Assembly (NCBI GenBank): GCA_949752745.1
Contig: OX457025.1
Span: forward strand, 48,845,601-48,909,600
From: Protula sp. h YS-2021
Lineage: Eukaryota > Annelida > Polychaeta > Sabellida > Serpulidae
DNA: 64,000 nucleotides
Reading direction: 5' to 3'
Under the pieces are notes generated by a model. It had not been told where the DNA came from. It ran no database searches and saw only the letters and a program-made list of their open reading frames with translations. A program made the position numbers and the translations under genes. Positions 45,540 to 56,916 of this stretch are shown here, piece after piece; position 1 is the first letter of the stretch; each line of letters starts with the position of its first letter.

Positions 45540-45751
45540 ACAGAGGCCGGTGTGTGGATCATGCAAATTTTTTTTCAGATAAAACCCTTTTTTATAATAA
45601 AAGCTTTTTTTTCACAATTTTAATTTCACCGGCAATCACGAGACTGCTGAACTGAACTACCATCAGAATGACCTCTTATAAGACGGCCTATACACGTGTG
45701 CACTGTAACACCGTGTTACACACCGTTAGCATAGCACAAAGCTATGAACAC

Positions 45752-45782
<31 letters not shown>

Positions 45783-45997
45783 TAACATATAAAGCTGAAA
45801 AGAAAAACATAGAATTCAATACAAAGCATATGTAGCTGACAAGCAAAACATGAGTTCAACATACTCTGTGCACGCATAAGAAAATGTTCCACATTAGGCA
45901 CGCTGCTTGCACTAATTATCCTTTCAGCAACTGCAATTTTGACTAACCTGACAGCTCTGCCTTTACATGCCAAAGAGTTATAAATATTTTTTTTTTT

Positions 45998-46923
45998 CGT
46001 TGTAACCTTGCGGTTGATCGCTACTTTATCGCCAACCGAAGGTTATTTGGAAAGGGGAGAGAGTGCAGTAGATGTGGGCTATAAATCCAACTAGTCGCCT
46101 TACGGCATAAACGAAGAAGATAACAGTTATCTAATTTATTTATTTCTCCATAAGAACGAACAATATTTTACAATTAGCGTTGCAATTTAAACCCTACACG
46201 GAGCGTCATACGTCAGAGTTAATCTATCAACTACTAAGAATAAAACACAGACATCCAAACCCCCGAACTAACCAACTAGTAAACAACCCCCAGCCCGATG
46301 CCACCGACCAGGACAGGGAACCATCGAAACCCACATGCAATAGCCTGGCAGAGAAGTGGGGAGAAGGGACGACCTCAACGAGGATACTGTACACTTATCT
46401 GATCTCAGCGGAGACTTTAAAGTGTGCCCCTTATTCTCGCCTTGGTGGCTCAGCTTAGGCTGTTGTGATTTAGCTCCTCAGAGGGGAGTTTGGAGTGTCT
46501 TAGTTGGGTTTGCCCATTACACTCTGCTGAACTGCAGAATATCCCGAGTATTTATATACCTAAGTGACGTCATTCTGACGTAAACACAGCGGCGTAGGAA
46601 TATCTTATTTATACATTTCTTTTAAAGCTGTCTATCAACATTAGTTATATTTCAAACTTTATGTAATACATTTATAAATTCATTATCTATAATTTCAGTA
46701 CAATCTATTTGCACAAAACATCATGAAACAGAGACGATAAGGCACTATTTTTTTGTACCGCGTCACCGCCTCCAGTATCGAGTATACCACAACATGGAAG
46801 TATCTCCCAAAACTATGGCGGACATTGATTTTCTCTATTTGTGACCATTTCCCGTGCTCTAGAGGATCACGAACGAGTTTAAACATTTATCGATAAGTAA
46901 ACAAACAAATCAAGGGTCTAACA
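45998..46923 (-). repeat. LTR copy 2 (5' LTR if element is on minus)
   Basis: Same 0.93-kb sequence as 43641-44566. The adjoining 46927 position is the 3' end of the LINE at 46.9-50.5 kb, so the LTR element sits exactly against the LINE tail. Confidence 0.7.
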
Positions 46924-47182
46924 CTAGATTTATTTCATCATGTATATGTACAAATTGGTACAAGTAACACTGCAAGATTACGATAATGACAGCATGAAGA
47001 AAAGGTGAATCGAAAAAGTTTTTAAAAAAACTTGTAGACCTGATCCACCTGCTTTACTTACATTAAGTCACAACAACAGAGTATCTAAGTTTTACCAATA
47101 GGCTAGTCAATGTTTACAAACAGTCGAAACAAATAAGAAAAGAAAGTGATTTAGGACACACTGTTTCAGAATGAACCAAGAT

Positions 47183-48220
47183 TTATAAATTCAGATATTT
47201 ATCAAACACGAATTGCTTGTATTTCATTTTAAAAGAATTTAAATTAGAAGCATTTCTGATGTGATCAGGAATTCCTTTGAACAATTTTACACCATAGATA
47301 CTTATGCATCTAGATTTTATTTTTGTACGTGCATATTGTGTTTTGAACTGATTTTTTCCACGAGTATCGTATTTGAAACTTTTGCTATGAAAACATACTT
47401 GGACATTTGAAGGAAGAGCGGATCTGTAGGCTTTATACATTATAATTAATACTTTTAAATCTACCAAATCATAAAATTTGATCATTCGTAACAGCTCGTT
47501 TGTATGGGCATATTTACTAGTTTTACAGACTATTCTGACTACTTTCTTTTGCAATTTGACAATTGAATTCGTAATACATTTACTTGCAACTCCCCAAATT
47601 TCGCTACAGTATGTGATATAAGGCAAGAAAAGAGTACAATAAAAGGAACGAAGAGCGCTTACGTTTAAACAATAACTGGCCTTGTAAAGTATGGAACAGC
47701 ATTTAGATAACTTCTGACTGACAAATGATACATGATCTCGCCACGTAAGTTTACTATCAATTAATACTCCGAGAAATTTTGTTACATATACTCGTTCAAT
47801 ACGGCAACCGCTAATCTCAGGACTTATTGTAACACTTGCACTAGTATTTGAAAAGATCATATAATTGGTCTTTTTGACATTAAGTGACAGTTTGTTAACT
47901 TTAAACCAAATATTTAATTTTTCAAGTTCACCATTTATTTTGCTACACAAAACAGCAGTATCACGACCAGAGAAAAACAAATTTGTATCGTCTGCAAACA
48001 AAATAAACATTAACATTTTTGAAACATTACATATGTCATTTATATACAATATAAATAAAAGAGGACCCAATATAGAGCCCTGAGGTACTCCACATTTGAC
48101 CATCAGTTTTTCAGATTCTGTGTCTTTGAATTTTACATATTGAAGACGATTATACAAGTAACTGCTTATCCAATTTAATGCTACACCCCTAATACCATAA
48201 TTTTCAAGTTTTTTTAACAA
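47183..48220 (-). pseudogene. LINE reverse transcriptase, C-terminal part with catalytic site
   Basis: 345 codons. They contain GVPQGSILGPLLFILYINDI (motif 4), FADDTNLF (motif 5, the catalytic Asp pair), KLSLNVKKTNYMIF (motif 6), KFLGVLIDSKLTWRDHV (motif 7) and a C-terminal region including LFLPYITYCSEIWG. All RT motifs from 4 to 7 look intact. It is separated from the upstream part only by a frameshift in an A8 run (48249-48256), after which the AFDTINH motif (motif 3) can be read in the new frame. It copies LINE RNA into DNA at the nicked target when intact. Clade: CR1/Jockey-like. Confidence 0.85.
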
Positions 48221-48810
48221 TAATTTGTGATTGATCGTGTCGAACGCCTTTTTTTTAAGAAAACACCAACAGTTGACAGTCTGTTATCTAAAGAATTTGT
48301 AATTTTTTCTAACAATTCGACTAAGGCAAGTGAGGTAGCTCTGTTATTTCTAAAACCGTACTGACATTCTGCTAATAAATTATTTTCATTTACAAATCTG
48401 TTTAATCTGACATAAAATAATTTTTCAAGGACCTTAGCAAATAGGGGCAAAAGTGATACAAACCGGTAATTATTAAAGGATTCTTTGTCACCAGACTTAA
48501 ACAAAGGCACTACTTTAGCAATTTTCATTTGCTCTGGAAACAGCCCACTAGTAAACGAAAGATTACAAATATATACAAAAGGTTTTGCAATAAACCCCAT
48601 AATCTGCTTAATTATCGTCATATCTAAGTTTTTACAATCCATAGACGTTTTGTTCTTAAATTTATCAACTATACTAATTACTTCAGACTCAACGACCGCT
48701 GATGTAAACATAGAATTAATATAAGAATATTTCAGGAAATCATAAATGCATTTTTCAGGCACAGATTCAATATTGTTAGCTAAATTAGGTCCGACATCAA
48801 CACCAGTCAT
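48214..48810 (-). pseudogene. LINE reverse transcriptase, N-terminal part
   Basis: 198 codons from VGPNLANNIE through KIAKVVPLFKSGDKESFNNY, the motif-2 block LLPLFAKVLEKL and QYGFRNNRATSLALVELLEK. The end of the frame (after VGVFL) is an artefact of the A8 frameshift. The region that should connect it to the endonuclease is missing. Confidence 0.82.
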
Positions 48811-48886
48811 TGCAATTTAATTCATACATAAATTATTTTATATTATTTTCGTTTGTTGCTCTAAGGTATCTATAGGTTTTACTGAG

Positions 48887-49987
48887 CTATCGATTGACAT
48901 AATTATTTTTAATAACTCCAAATACTGGTAAATGATCACTTATTGTATCATCTAGTAAAACACCATTTGAACTTTTACATGTTACATTTGTAAAGATATT
49001 ATCTATAATGGTTGCACTACCTAGCGTGATACGAGTTGGCTTGTTAGTCATTGGAAACAATCCATAGCTCAGCAGCAGATCGACAAAGTGTTTTGTTTGT
49101 AAATGCTTGTCATAATTCAGTAGGTTGATACTGAAATCACCACATAAAAAAATAGACTTGGAGTTTTGAACTTGACATAAGAAATGGTTAATTTTATCAC
49201 AAAACAATTCAACGGAACTACCAGGGGTTCTACACATGCAACTTATTACTTTGTTTTTTCGTCCTTCACAAGTCAGTTCTATTGAAATACATTCTAAAAG
49301 ATCTTCTATCGCGACTGACAAAGATTTAATAATTTTGTATTTATAAGAGTTAAGTACGTAAAGTAATACTCCACCACCTTTTTTGTTGGTACGATTTACA
49401 TAAGCCATATTGTATTGTTCCAACATATAATCATCGCTATTGTCCCCACTTTGGAGCCACGTTTCACTTATTGCAATGACATCAAAAGTATATATAAGAC
49501 TATGCAAAAACAGCTTTAAATTATCAAAGTTCGATTTAATGCTTCTACTGTTTATGTGAATTATGCTGAAGCCATCTATCTGCGAAATTTTGTGAGTGAA
49601 ATCATCACATTTTGCTTCTAATGAATTAAAAAAATTGATATCTGGATCAATATCACAATCGTATTCACACATTTTATGATCTGAATATACATGAGAATCA
49701 AACTTAGTATCCTTAAACTTACAGAACACATCAAATACTTCCTCGTTTAATTCGTAGAAAGAATTCTCAAACAGAAATTCGTCATGCGTAAGGCTCTTGA
49801 ATGGAAAAATATCTACGCAACGCTCACAATACCAGTATATTTCGTCACTGTTCATCGCTCTTAGCTCTCGAATTGAAAGCTTAGCACACTTTCTATGCGA
49901 CCACTTATAACAAAGAGAACATTCTATCGCATCAGTTACTACTGTTTTAGTACACTTTAAACAAGGGAAACTCGAATCATCATCCAT
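48887..49987 (-). pseudogene. LINE ORF2 N-terminus: PHD finger plus AP-like endonuclease
   Basis: 366 codons from ATG 49987. Residues about 8-58 form a PHD-type zinc finger (CLKC...IECSLCYKWSHRKC...YWYCERC), usual in many CR1-like ORF2 proteins. Residues about 140-366 are an apurinic-like endonuclease: HINSRSI, ISETWL (catalytic Glu), GGGVLLYV, CGDFSINLL, TIIDNIFT and the terminal SDHLPV (catalytic Asp-His). The usual GDFN reads GDFS, losing an Asn normally important for catalysis. The frame is otherwise open. It nicks target DNA when active. The stop at 48887 precedes the deletion to the RT. Confidence 0.85.
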
Positions 49988-50257
49988 TTATGCTTGTAAT
50001 AATAATACAAATGTAATAATAGAAACTGTTTTTATGTTGCACGACAATTAATTAATTTTTGCGGATTATGACGCAACTAAGATAAGGATAACCTTCTCAC
50101 AGAACTTTTCTGCAACTGCCCATATCTAAAAAGTATGACTATTAGCCAAGCAGTTGGCCAAAAATTGAGCATACAAAAAACAAACATGTTAGCATTATGT
50201 ATTAGGTGTATAACCCTGGCTGTAGATCGTCAGATTATCCAAGGAACACCTTTACTG

Positions 50258-50485
50258 CTATGGGTGTTCAGCAAGCCCATGTTTTGCAAAGTCACAGGTG
50301 TCTTGGATAGCGAAGATTTTGGCAGTCTCAGGGCCTCCATTTGTCTTTATGAACACACGGCAATTGCGAGTCCAGGTTCCTTGAATGATCCCTTTTCTCT
50401 TCAGCCGTCTAACTGTACTCGCGATGTGTTGGTTCTTGGCAGTTAAGTGTTCGTTCACATAAATGCGTACAGGCCCCCCCCCCAT
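50258..50485 (-). pseudogene. LINE ORF1 C-terminal fragment (Baculo_FP-like domain)
   Basis: 75 codons with PVRIYVNEHLTAKNQHIAST, RRLKRKGIIQGTWTRNCRVF and a closing IFAIQDTCDFAK: the C-terminal domain typical of CR1/L2-type ORF1 proteins, related to the Baculo_FP_C family. It lies upstream of ORF2 on the same strand at the expected distance, so it belongs to the same LINE, truncated at the G-run. Confidence 0.65.
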
Positions 50486-51120
50486 ATATATTTTTCTTCA
50501 GAATACATTATAATTTTTTGAAGACTGCTGCGCAAAAAATACCATTATACATTTTTGAAGAATAAACATGGCTAACGAAACTATGTTGACGCTTTTGCCA
50601 CTTTTGGGGGGTGATTCAAACAGTGATATGGCCCTAGTATTGATCAACCTTTTTCTGGCATTGATGTGAGTTATACAATAGGCAAATGAGGTTTGTCAAC
50701 GGGCTGTTTTTGGACGAAACTGCGAAAATATGAGATACTACTTCTGCTTAGACTTATCATCATTTAACATCACTTATCATCATGTTTTAACCATAACTTA
50801 TAACACAACTACACAAAGAGATACTTGACTTTCAGATAAAAGAAAGCAGGCTCGGACTAAATAAAAATGGCGGCTATAAACATTTCAGAAATGAATTTTT
50901 AATTTTGAAATGAAAATTTTGTATGATATTTATGAATTAAAGATAATTTATACATTCTACTGAACTTTATAATGCAGAAAAACGTGTAGATTTTTTTAAG
51001 AATATATAAAGACGTATTCCAGTCAGAAAAAATGCACCCAAAGTAGTTGGCTATATACTGAGCACGCTTACTGTTATGAAATTTATGAAAGGAATCAAAG
51101 AAGGAATTTACCAGTGATAT
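50486..51120. other. Unassigned spacer
   Basis: Contains ATCATCATTTAACATCACTT, ATCATCATGTTTTAACC-type short repeats near 50757 and an AATAAAAATGGCGGC stretch. No gene or element recognised. Confidence 0.4.
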
Positions 51121-51685
51121 CCGGTGTTGGGGGCCAGATTGAGTGCCAGGCTGAATTGAGTGCACGCATTTCGGACTGCACCTGGTGCAGTTCGTATTGA
51201 GTTCCAGGCCAGAATGAGTCTCTTAATCCTTTGTATGCAAAACTGCAAACGTCACATTTTATTTATCTGACAGCTCATACATTAAAATACATTTAATTGC
51301 AGTAACACAGGAATTTTTCACGTTTTGAACTACTTTTGAACTAATTTGCAAGTTTCCCAGAGAACCCCCCCCCCCCCCCCCCGCTAAACACAATTCTTGA
51401 TTTACAATTGATTTAAGTAATTAAAAAAATAACGCTAATTTTCTCTTTAATGGTCTGAGATGAATGAGCGATTAACAATGTCTTTATAAGTTGTCTAAGT
51501 TACCCCTTTTTTCACAACCCCACTCTTAAGTAAATATCCCTTGAGAAAACATTTCGCATTTTCACGCGAATGCTCCCCGGGCCCAATTGAGTGCGTCCCC
51601 TTTCCGAATGGGTTGCCTCATTATAAAAGAATGTATAGTAAATCGACTCAATTCAGCCTGGACTCAATCTGTCCCGCAACACCGG
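51121..51685. mobile_element. 565-bp MITE with about 44-bp inverted ends
   Basis: Left end CCGGTGTTGGGGGCCAGATT, GAGTGCCAGGCTGAATTGAG; the right end is the complement of ...ACTCAATTCAGCCTGGACTC, AATCTGTCCCGCAACACCGG. The internal text repeats ATTGAGTG-C words (51162, 51198, 51585). A C17 run sits at 51366. No clear flanking duplication. Confidence 0.78.
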
Positions 51686-52080
51686 CCATCGTTGTTTACA
51701 TAGAAAGTCCGTGACCTCGCGGGGCTGTACCAATAATGCACTACGTAATCTTTTTAAAGAAATTGTAATAGAAATAATTCTGTGCAAATCTATATACTGG
51801 TCTTTTACGTTTGATTATTTTTTGTGTACTTATTTTTATGTGCTATCCTTTAGTATATCCTCTGTTGCAAGTGGGGTTATAATTATTTTTGTTAACCAGA
51901 CTTGTGACGTCACAATGTGCGCGCACATTTAATTCACATGACTTCAAGATCAAGTCAGTGTGCCTCGGACTGTCGCAGCGTGAACCAGTGTTTTAACTCT
52001 ATTTTGGGCTCCAGGAAGCCGGTTTTCACTGTTATTTGGAAATGGCAAGGTAATAAAACTTATGCTGTGAAAATATGTGA

Positions 52081-52156
52081 GTCGCAAGCGGGGCTCGAAC
52101 TGGGAACCTTTCGCTTCATAAGCGAGCGTCCTAACCACTAAGCCAAAAGCTGCAAC
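52081..52156 (-). tRNA. tRNA-like gene or pseudogene (76 nt)
   Basis: GTTGCAG pairs with TTGCGAC (7 bp with wobbles); A box TGGCTTAGTGGTTAGGA; anticodon loop TTATGAA in a near-complete stem (CGCTTATGAAGCG); B box AGTTCGAGCCC. The T stem does not pair (TTCCC versus GCCCC), and the apparent anticodon is unusual, so it is more likely a SINE head or pseudogene than a functional tRNA. Confidence 0.45.
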
Positions 52157-53105
52157 TCATGGAAGCAGCCAAGCACAAATGAACATGTAGTTACATGTTT
52201 GTATATATTCATTTTCACAACACACATTATAGATACCAACTTCACGACACTTATTATTCTCAGGGGATTTTTTTGTTTATTCGTAATTCATCCTTAGTGG
52301 CTACAGTTTTCCTGCAATAAACCCAAGTTCACAACATTACTCAATTATTTTTCGTTGTTAGTTTTCAATACAAAATGTTGTGTTTGTTGTAGGTTTTTCA
52401 TTCAATCATGTTCAAGCATCTCTAATTTTTTTTTTATATTTTCACAGCTTCAAAATATAAAGTGATATTTTGTTTCGTAATTTCATACCTACTGTGAAGA
52501 CTAATAAATACTAGACTGTTATGCTTATTAGTTCACTACTTTAATAAATCTTAAATGTGACAAAGCGGCAGTGGTTTATATATGACCACATGAGTAATAA
52601 GATGAAATAGATTCAGAAGCACCAAAAGAAGCTTATATTAATAATAGGACATCACATCGATCCCTTTCTCAGTAAAAAATACTCTATTTTTAGAAACTAA
52701 AGTTTCGAATGACAGTATTTTTTTTTACAAATGTGCTTCCGAGTTTAAGCAGATTACAAACAGACACTGAAACATCTTTGAAAAGGAGCACTTATTTTCA
52801 GAAACTGTTTTACACAGCACACATGCAACAGCAAAGTTACACACACAGCTAATGGTAAGCTATGCTAAAAATATTGCAACTACAGTTTGCGCTGATGTTT
52901 GACCTTGAAATGTAAACATTGCAACTGAAAATATCCAGATATAATTTTGCCTACTTTTTAAACGTGATTTGCATTCACAAACACATGACTAAATAAACTG
53001 TCACACTTTTTGACAACAAACAAGAAAAAGGATTAAGTGACGAAAACAGTGACTTATTTCTTTTAATTTGTGACTAGCTGCAGCTGCCTAAAACATGCAT
53101 ATTAT
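52157..53105. other. AT-rich stretch, nothing recognised
   Basis: No ORF, repeat or RNA signal found between the tRNA-like sequence and the Gypsy integrase remnant. Confidence 0.5.
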
Positions 53106-54230
53106 TTACGTTGTTTCTATTAACCTCTCTGGCGGTTTACTCACACGAGTAGATCGCCGAACTGGTTTCTCAACAACCTCCTCCCTTTCAACGATTGCCT
53201 GTGATGGTGAATAAACTTCATCATCACTTCCCTCATGATCAATTTCCGGGTTAAAAGTTTTAAATCTTTTTGGTAATTGCACCTTTTTGAAATGAGAAGA
53301 ATTTCTTGTGACGGATCTAGTGGGAGATTTTGCCGTGATCATGCTATGATTTTTCTGAACCACAGTCATTGGAACCGGATGAAAAGGAGTAGATAGTTTG
53401 TTTGTTTTTGGTTGCTTTACAAGGACAGTATCACCAATGTTTATCATTCTCCTTGATGCAATGCCTGTTCTCAGCATAATACTTTATGCTTTCTTTGTTT
53501 CTGCGGTCATTTTCACGCATACTACGATGATCAAATGACTGTACCTCACGCGTTTTCACACCGACAGACGGAAGTTTAATATTAATGAGTCTACCAAAAC
53601 GTGCTGTAGCAGGCGCGTAGCCTCTTGTGCTGTGAGGCGTAGCACGATAATTTCTGAGAAAAGCATACAAATCTTGCTTCCAATGTTTTGATGTATGTAA
53701 AAGCTTTTTCAAACTACCAATGAAACGTTCACACTCGACGTTTGAACACGGGTAAAACGGGGTAATTTACTTATATTTAAACTCCAGATACTCCGAAAAT
53801 TTACGGATTTATTCGCTTAGAAATGGACGCCCGTTATCACTGTTTACAACTCATGGGATGCCAAAAATACTGAAGACACTATCAAGCTTTGGAATAACGG
53901 TGTTTGCAGAAGTCGACGAAACGATTTCAACAACCGGATACTTTGAGTATTCATCTAAAATGACTAAGGCATATTCATTTCCTATTTGACAAAAATCAAC
54001 CCTCACTTCGTCCCACGGTTTCTCTGGTAATTTTGACATCTTCAACGGTTCACTCACATTTTGTGGTGTAGCCACCTGACAAAGTAAGCAGCTCTTTACA
54101 GCATTTTCACACATTCTGTCAATTCTTGGAAACCACACCTTGCTACGAAAGTAGCATTTTTGTTTTGACTTGACCTTGGTGCCCCTCATGTGCTAGTTCT
54201 ATCACCCGCTCCTGTAATTTCTTTGGAATT
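53106..54230 (-). pseudogene. Ty3/Gypsy-type integrase, frameshifted
   Basis: Read on minus from about 54230: an ELAHEGHQG block (His pair of the zinc-binding domain) in one frame, then CENAVKSCLLCQVA (Cys pair) in the next. Next come the core with VDFCQIGNEYALVILDEYSK (first catalytic Asp), NSDNGRPFLSE (second Asp) and PFYPCSNVECERF (third acidic residue, usually in NGE). A TPHSTRGYAPATARFGR block and a C-terminal region with GDTVLVKQPKTNKLSTPF and RRSTRVSKPPERL follow. At least two stops (about 53807 and 53852) and two frameshifts. No protease, RT or LTR nearby: a fragment. Confidence 0.82.
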
Positions 54231-54299
54231 AACATATACCCATAATAAATACTTAAATAATTACCTTTCCTTTCACCAATAAACTACTTTCTACCATCT

Positions 54300-54371
54300 T
54301 GATATTCGAACTACATTCCAGACACAATATAACCCTGAAGGGTTTATAGGTGTCGAACAATCTAATACTTC
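54300..54371 (+). mobile_element. 3' end of an older I-type LINE copy
   Basis: ACACAATATAACCCTGAAGG, GTTTATAGGTGTCGAACAAT, CTAATA closely parallels the 3' end of the LINE below (CACAATATGACCCTAACGGG, TTGCTAGTGTCGTTAAACCA). It marks a separate copy immediately upstream. Confidence 0.6.
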
Positions 54372-54996
54372 AGTACCTCTCTCAGTTTCATTTACCTTTG
54401 CGCAGTAACTATAAAATACCTGGGGTCTCCTTCACTGTATGCACTCCAGTCTTACCTTGTTTGTCTCTGCCCATCCACAGTACCGCTGTTCAACGTTCCC
54501 GCGCACATCGCATAAAAGCGCGGCAGTCTGTTGTGCGTTATTCAATATTGTTTCAGCTGCTTGGGTCGCCTTCATTGTGACTACCCGAGTCATATATACG
54601 CACTTTGCCGTGGACTGCATCCCTTAATGCCGGAGCAAGTAACCTGGTCAATGAGACATCTTGTGACTTAGGCAGGCCTTCACAATACAAAACATCTGCT
54701 AAGTAACCTGCTTGTCAACACTTGACTTTGGTCCTTCTCTCCGGCTAAGAAGAGTGGTCGTGAGGCCCGTCATGACCATCAACGGCTGGTCGTTAGGGTA
54801 AGCCATACCGCGGCCATTCGGGTCAATCGCGGCATTCATAACTGGCTAAGCCATCATGTCTGCCAAGAGTATTCCAGGTGCCCTAGCCCTAGGCGGGCAA
54901 CCCCCGCTGCCGACATGGGTGGTCAGAGTAAGGCCGGGGCCGCCAGACCTGGAAGAAGATTTACTTAAACTATATGGACAAAAACAAAAATAGTAA

Positions 54997-56288
54997 CAAA
55001 ATGGAATCCGACAACACAAGAACACCGACAAAACGGCGACATATCGAAATTGAATCTCCCCCCCCCCCCACCTCCCCCCCCCACCCACCCTTTCCCCGAG
55101 TATATCATCGTTTCACCTCGGGACGGACACCTTAAGTCTCTCTTTTCGCAATTGAAAAGGGGCTTAATGGGATAGTCGGAACGCGGTACACCGACTAAGA
55201 TCAGGCTTTCTACTGGTTCATGTTACTGACCGTAGACACAGCGCTGCACTACTACAGTTAGAAAACTTCGTCGGCGTACCCGTGAGAGCAACTGCCCATA
55301 GAACACTCAACACATCTAAAGGAGTTGTCTACCACCCAGAGCTGAAATTCTGCTCTGTGGAGGAAATCATCGAAGAAATGAAAACCAAAGCAGTGAGAGA
55401 CGCGCGCTTTCTCGGAGAGGTACCTTGGTTCTTACTTTCAACAAACCTGCACTCCCAGCCAAAATTAAAATGGGTTACCTTAGTCTTTCGGTTAAAACTT
55501 ACATTCCAAACCCAATGAGGTGTTTTAATTGCCAAAAGTACGAACACACCAAAACAACCTGCAAAGCAAAACTACCATCTTGCGCTAAATGTGGGGAGGA
55601 AGGCCACACCTTCGAATCCTGCACCATAAGAACACCAACTTGCGCCAATTGCTCAGAAAAGCACCCGGTTTCTTCAAAAGACTGCTCACGGTGGATCCTC
55701 GATAAAAAGTGCAGGATATCAAGTTCAACCAGTCGGTCACCTACACAGAAGCAAGGAAACTAGCCATGCTAGCTACAAATCCAGCTAAATCATATCCTGC
55801 GGCGATGAAGCCAGAAAACCGAACTGCCTCATGCCAGACCGACTGGGCCTTGGTAAATGAACAAAAGAGCAAAAGAGAAAAATATAACAGTTCAAGTAAT
55901 TACACCAAGATCAACATCACGAAAGCAGCCAGCAATAAACTCCTTCCCATCTAAAACTGCAAAACCAAGTACGTTGAAAATACCAGAACCAAACTCAGAA
56001 AGAGCCCGGTCTAAAACACCGAGCCCAAGAGACGCTGACAAAGATTCGCGGGCAAGACTAAAAAACAAAGCCCAAGTCGTTACGCAGAGACAACAGCTGA
56101 ACCAAAGAAACAGGGAATATGAAAACAACTTTGATGCCCTAATGGAGGTTGATGAAGTTGGCGCCTCGCTACATCCCTCTCCAAAAATAATTTCAGTAGA
56201 GGAGCGTAAGATCTCCCTTCAGACCCTCCCTGTCCATCCCAAGCCACCACGAGTGGCAATCAGCAGACCTAGAGTCAACAGTACCTAA
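54997..56288 (+). pseudogene. I-type LINE ORF1 (gag-like, CCHC zinc knuckles)
   Basis: Several frames together give a gag-like protein: a Pro/C-run N-terminus with a VSPRDGHLKSLFSQLKRG block (55095-55155), a VKTYIPNPMRCFNCQKYEHT segment, and three zinc knuckles CFNCQKYEHTKTTC, CAKCGEEGHTFESC and CANCSEKHPVSSKDC (55515-55685). A basic, Pro/Ser-rich tail ends at TAA 56286-56288. Frameshifts lie near 55160-55260, 55470, 55705 and 55960. Zinc knuckles bind the element RNA. The terminal TAATG suggests ORF2 is translated by reinitiation. A short upstream frame at 54858 may be leader sequence. Confidence 0.75.
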
Positions 56289-56916
56289 TGACAATAGTTC
56301 ACTGGAACATTAGAGGTTTTTGGACAAACCAGATAGATCTATTAACTCTGAGCCAGCAGTATAACCCATCCATCTTTTGCTCCAAGAAACATACGGTACT
56401 GATATTTACCCACCAAATTTAATCGGCTACACTTCTTATAGCAAAAATGCCAATAACAACCGCGCCTCTGGCGGAATCACTACCTTAATCCGCAACAACG
56501 TTATTCAAAGTGAACTCAAATTAAATACAAACCTGCAAGCAACTGCAGTTCGTGTTACGATGAAGAAAAATTTTTCCATTTGCAACATATACCTACCACC
56601 ACCCTCCAAACCCCAACCAGAAGAACTTAACGACTTGATTAACCAAATACCAAAACCTATTCTATTTTTAGGCGACTTCAATGCACAAAGCGACCCATGG
56701 GGTAATACAAGCACCGACCACGAAAGTAAACTAATTGAAAACCTACTAAATTTCCACAATCTCTCACTTTACAACGATAAATCTCCTACATACCTACATC
56801 CTGCCAATGGTTCCAAAACCTTAATCGACCTTACAATGGCATCTAGTAATTTGTTTTTAGATTTTAAATGGGAAGTCTTGATCGACAACTACGGCAGCGA
56901 CCACTTCCCTGTTTAG
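56288..56916 (+). pseudogene. I-type LINE ORF2: AP-like endonuclease
   Basis: ATG 56288 overlaps the ORF1 stop. The frame starts MTIVHWNIRGFWTNQIDLLT (catalytic Asn in WNIRG). A one-base shift near 56370 brings in LQETYG (catalytic Glu), then GGITTLIRN, FLGDFNAQSDPWGN (Asp and Asn present), TLIDLTM and the terminal SDHFPV (Asp-His). All active-site residues are visible. A TAG follows directly (56914), where the family normally reads on into the linker. Confidence 0.82.

Larger units (their letters stand above)
43641..46923 (-). mobile_element. Candidate non-autonomous LTR retrotransposon (LARD/TRIM-like)
   Basis: Two direct repeats of about 926 bp flank a 1.43-kb interior that lacks gag or pol. 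Features on minus: TG...CA termini and a polypurine tract just before the 3' LTR. Against it: no primer-binding site is recognised after the 5' LTR (it runs into GAAAAAAAAAAA), the 5' LTR's last base is G rather than A, and the flanks (GATAG / CTAGA) are not an obvious duplication. A segmental duplication of an unrelated 0.93-kb sequence is the alternative. Confidence 0.5.
46927..50485 (-). mobile_element. CR1/Jockey-type LINE, 5'-truncated and internally deleted
   Basis: In order on minus: ORF1 tail (50485-50258), ORF2 with PHD finger and endonuclease (49987-48887), reverse transcriptase (48810-47183), then a 3' UTR ending GATGAAATAAATC at 46927. Only about 80 bp separate the endonuclease stop from the RT start, where this clade normally has about 100 codons, implying an internal deletion. 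An A8 frameshift splits the RT. A G10 run at 50470 marks the 5' limit. Not autonomous. Confidence 0.8.

Noticed and set aside
52081..52156. Functional tRNA gene
   Set aside because: The T stem does not pair and the anticodon is atypical; listed only as tRNA-like with low confidence.
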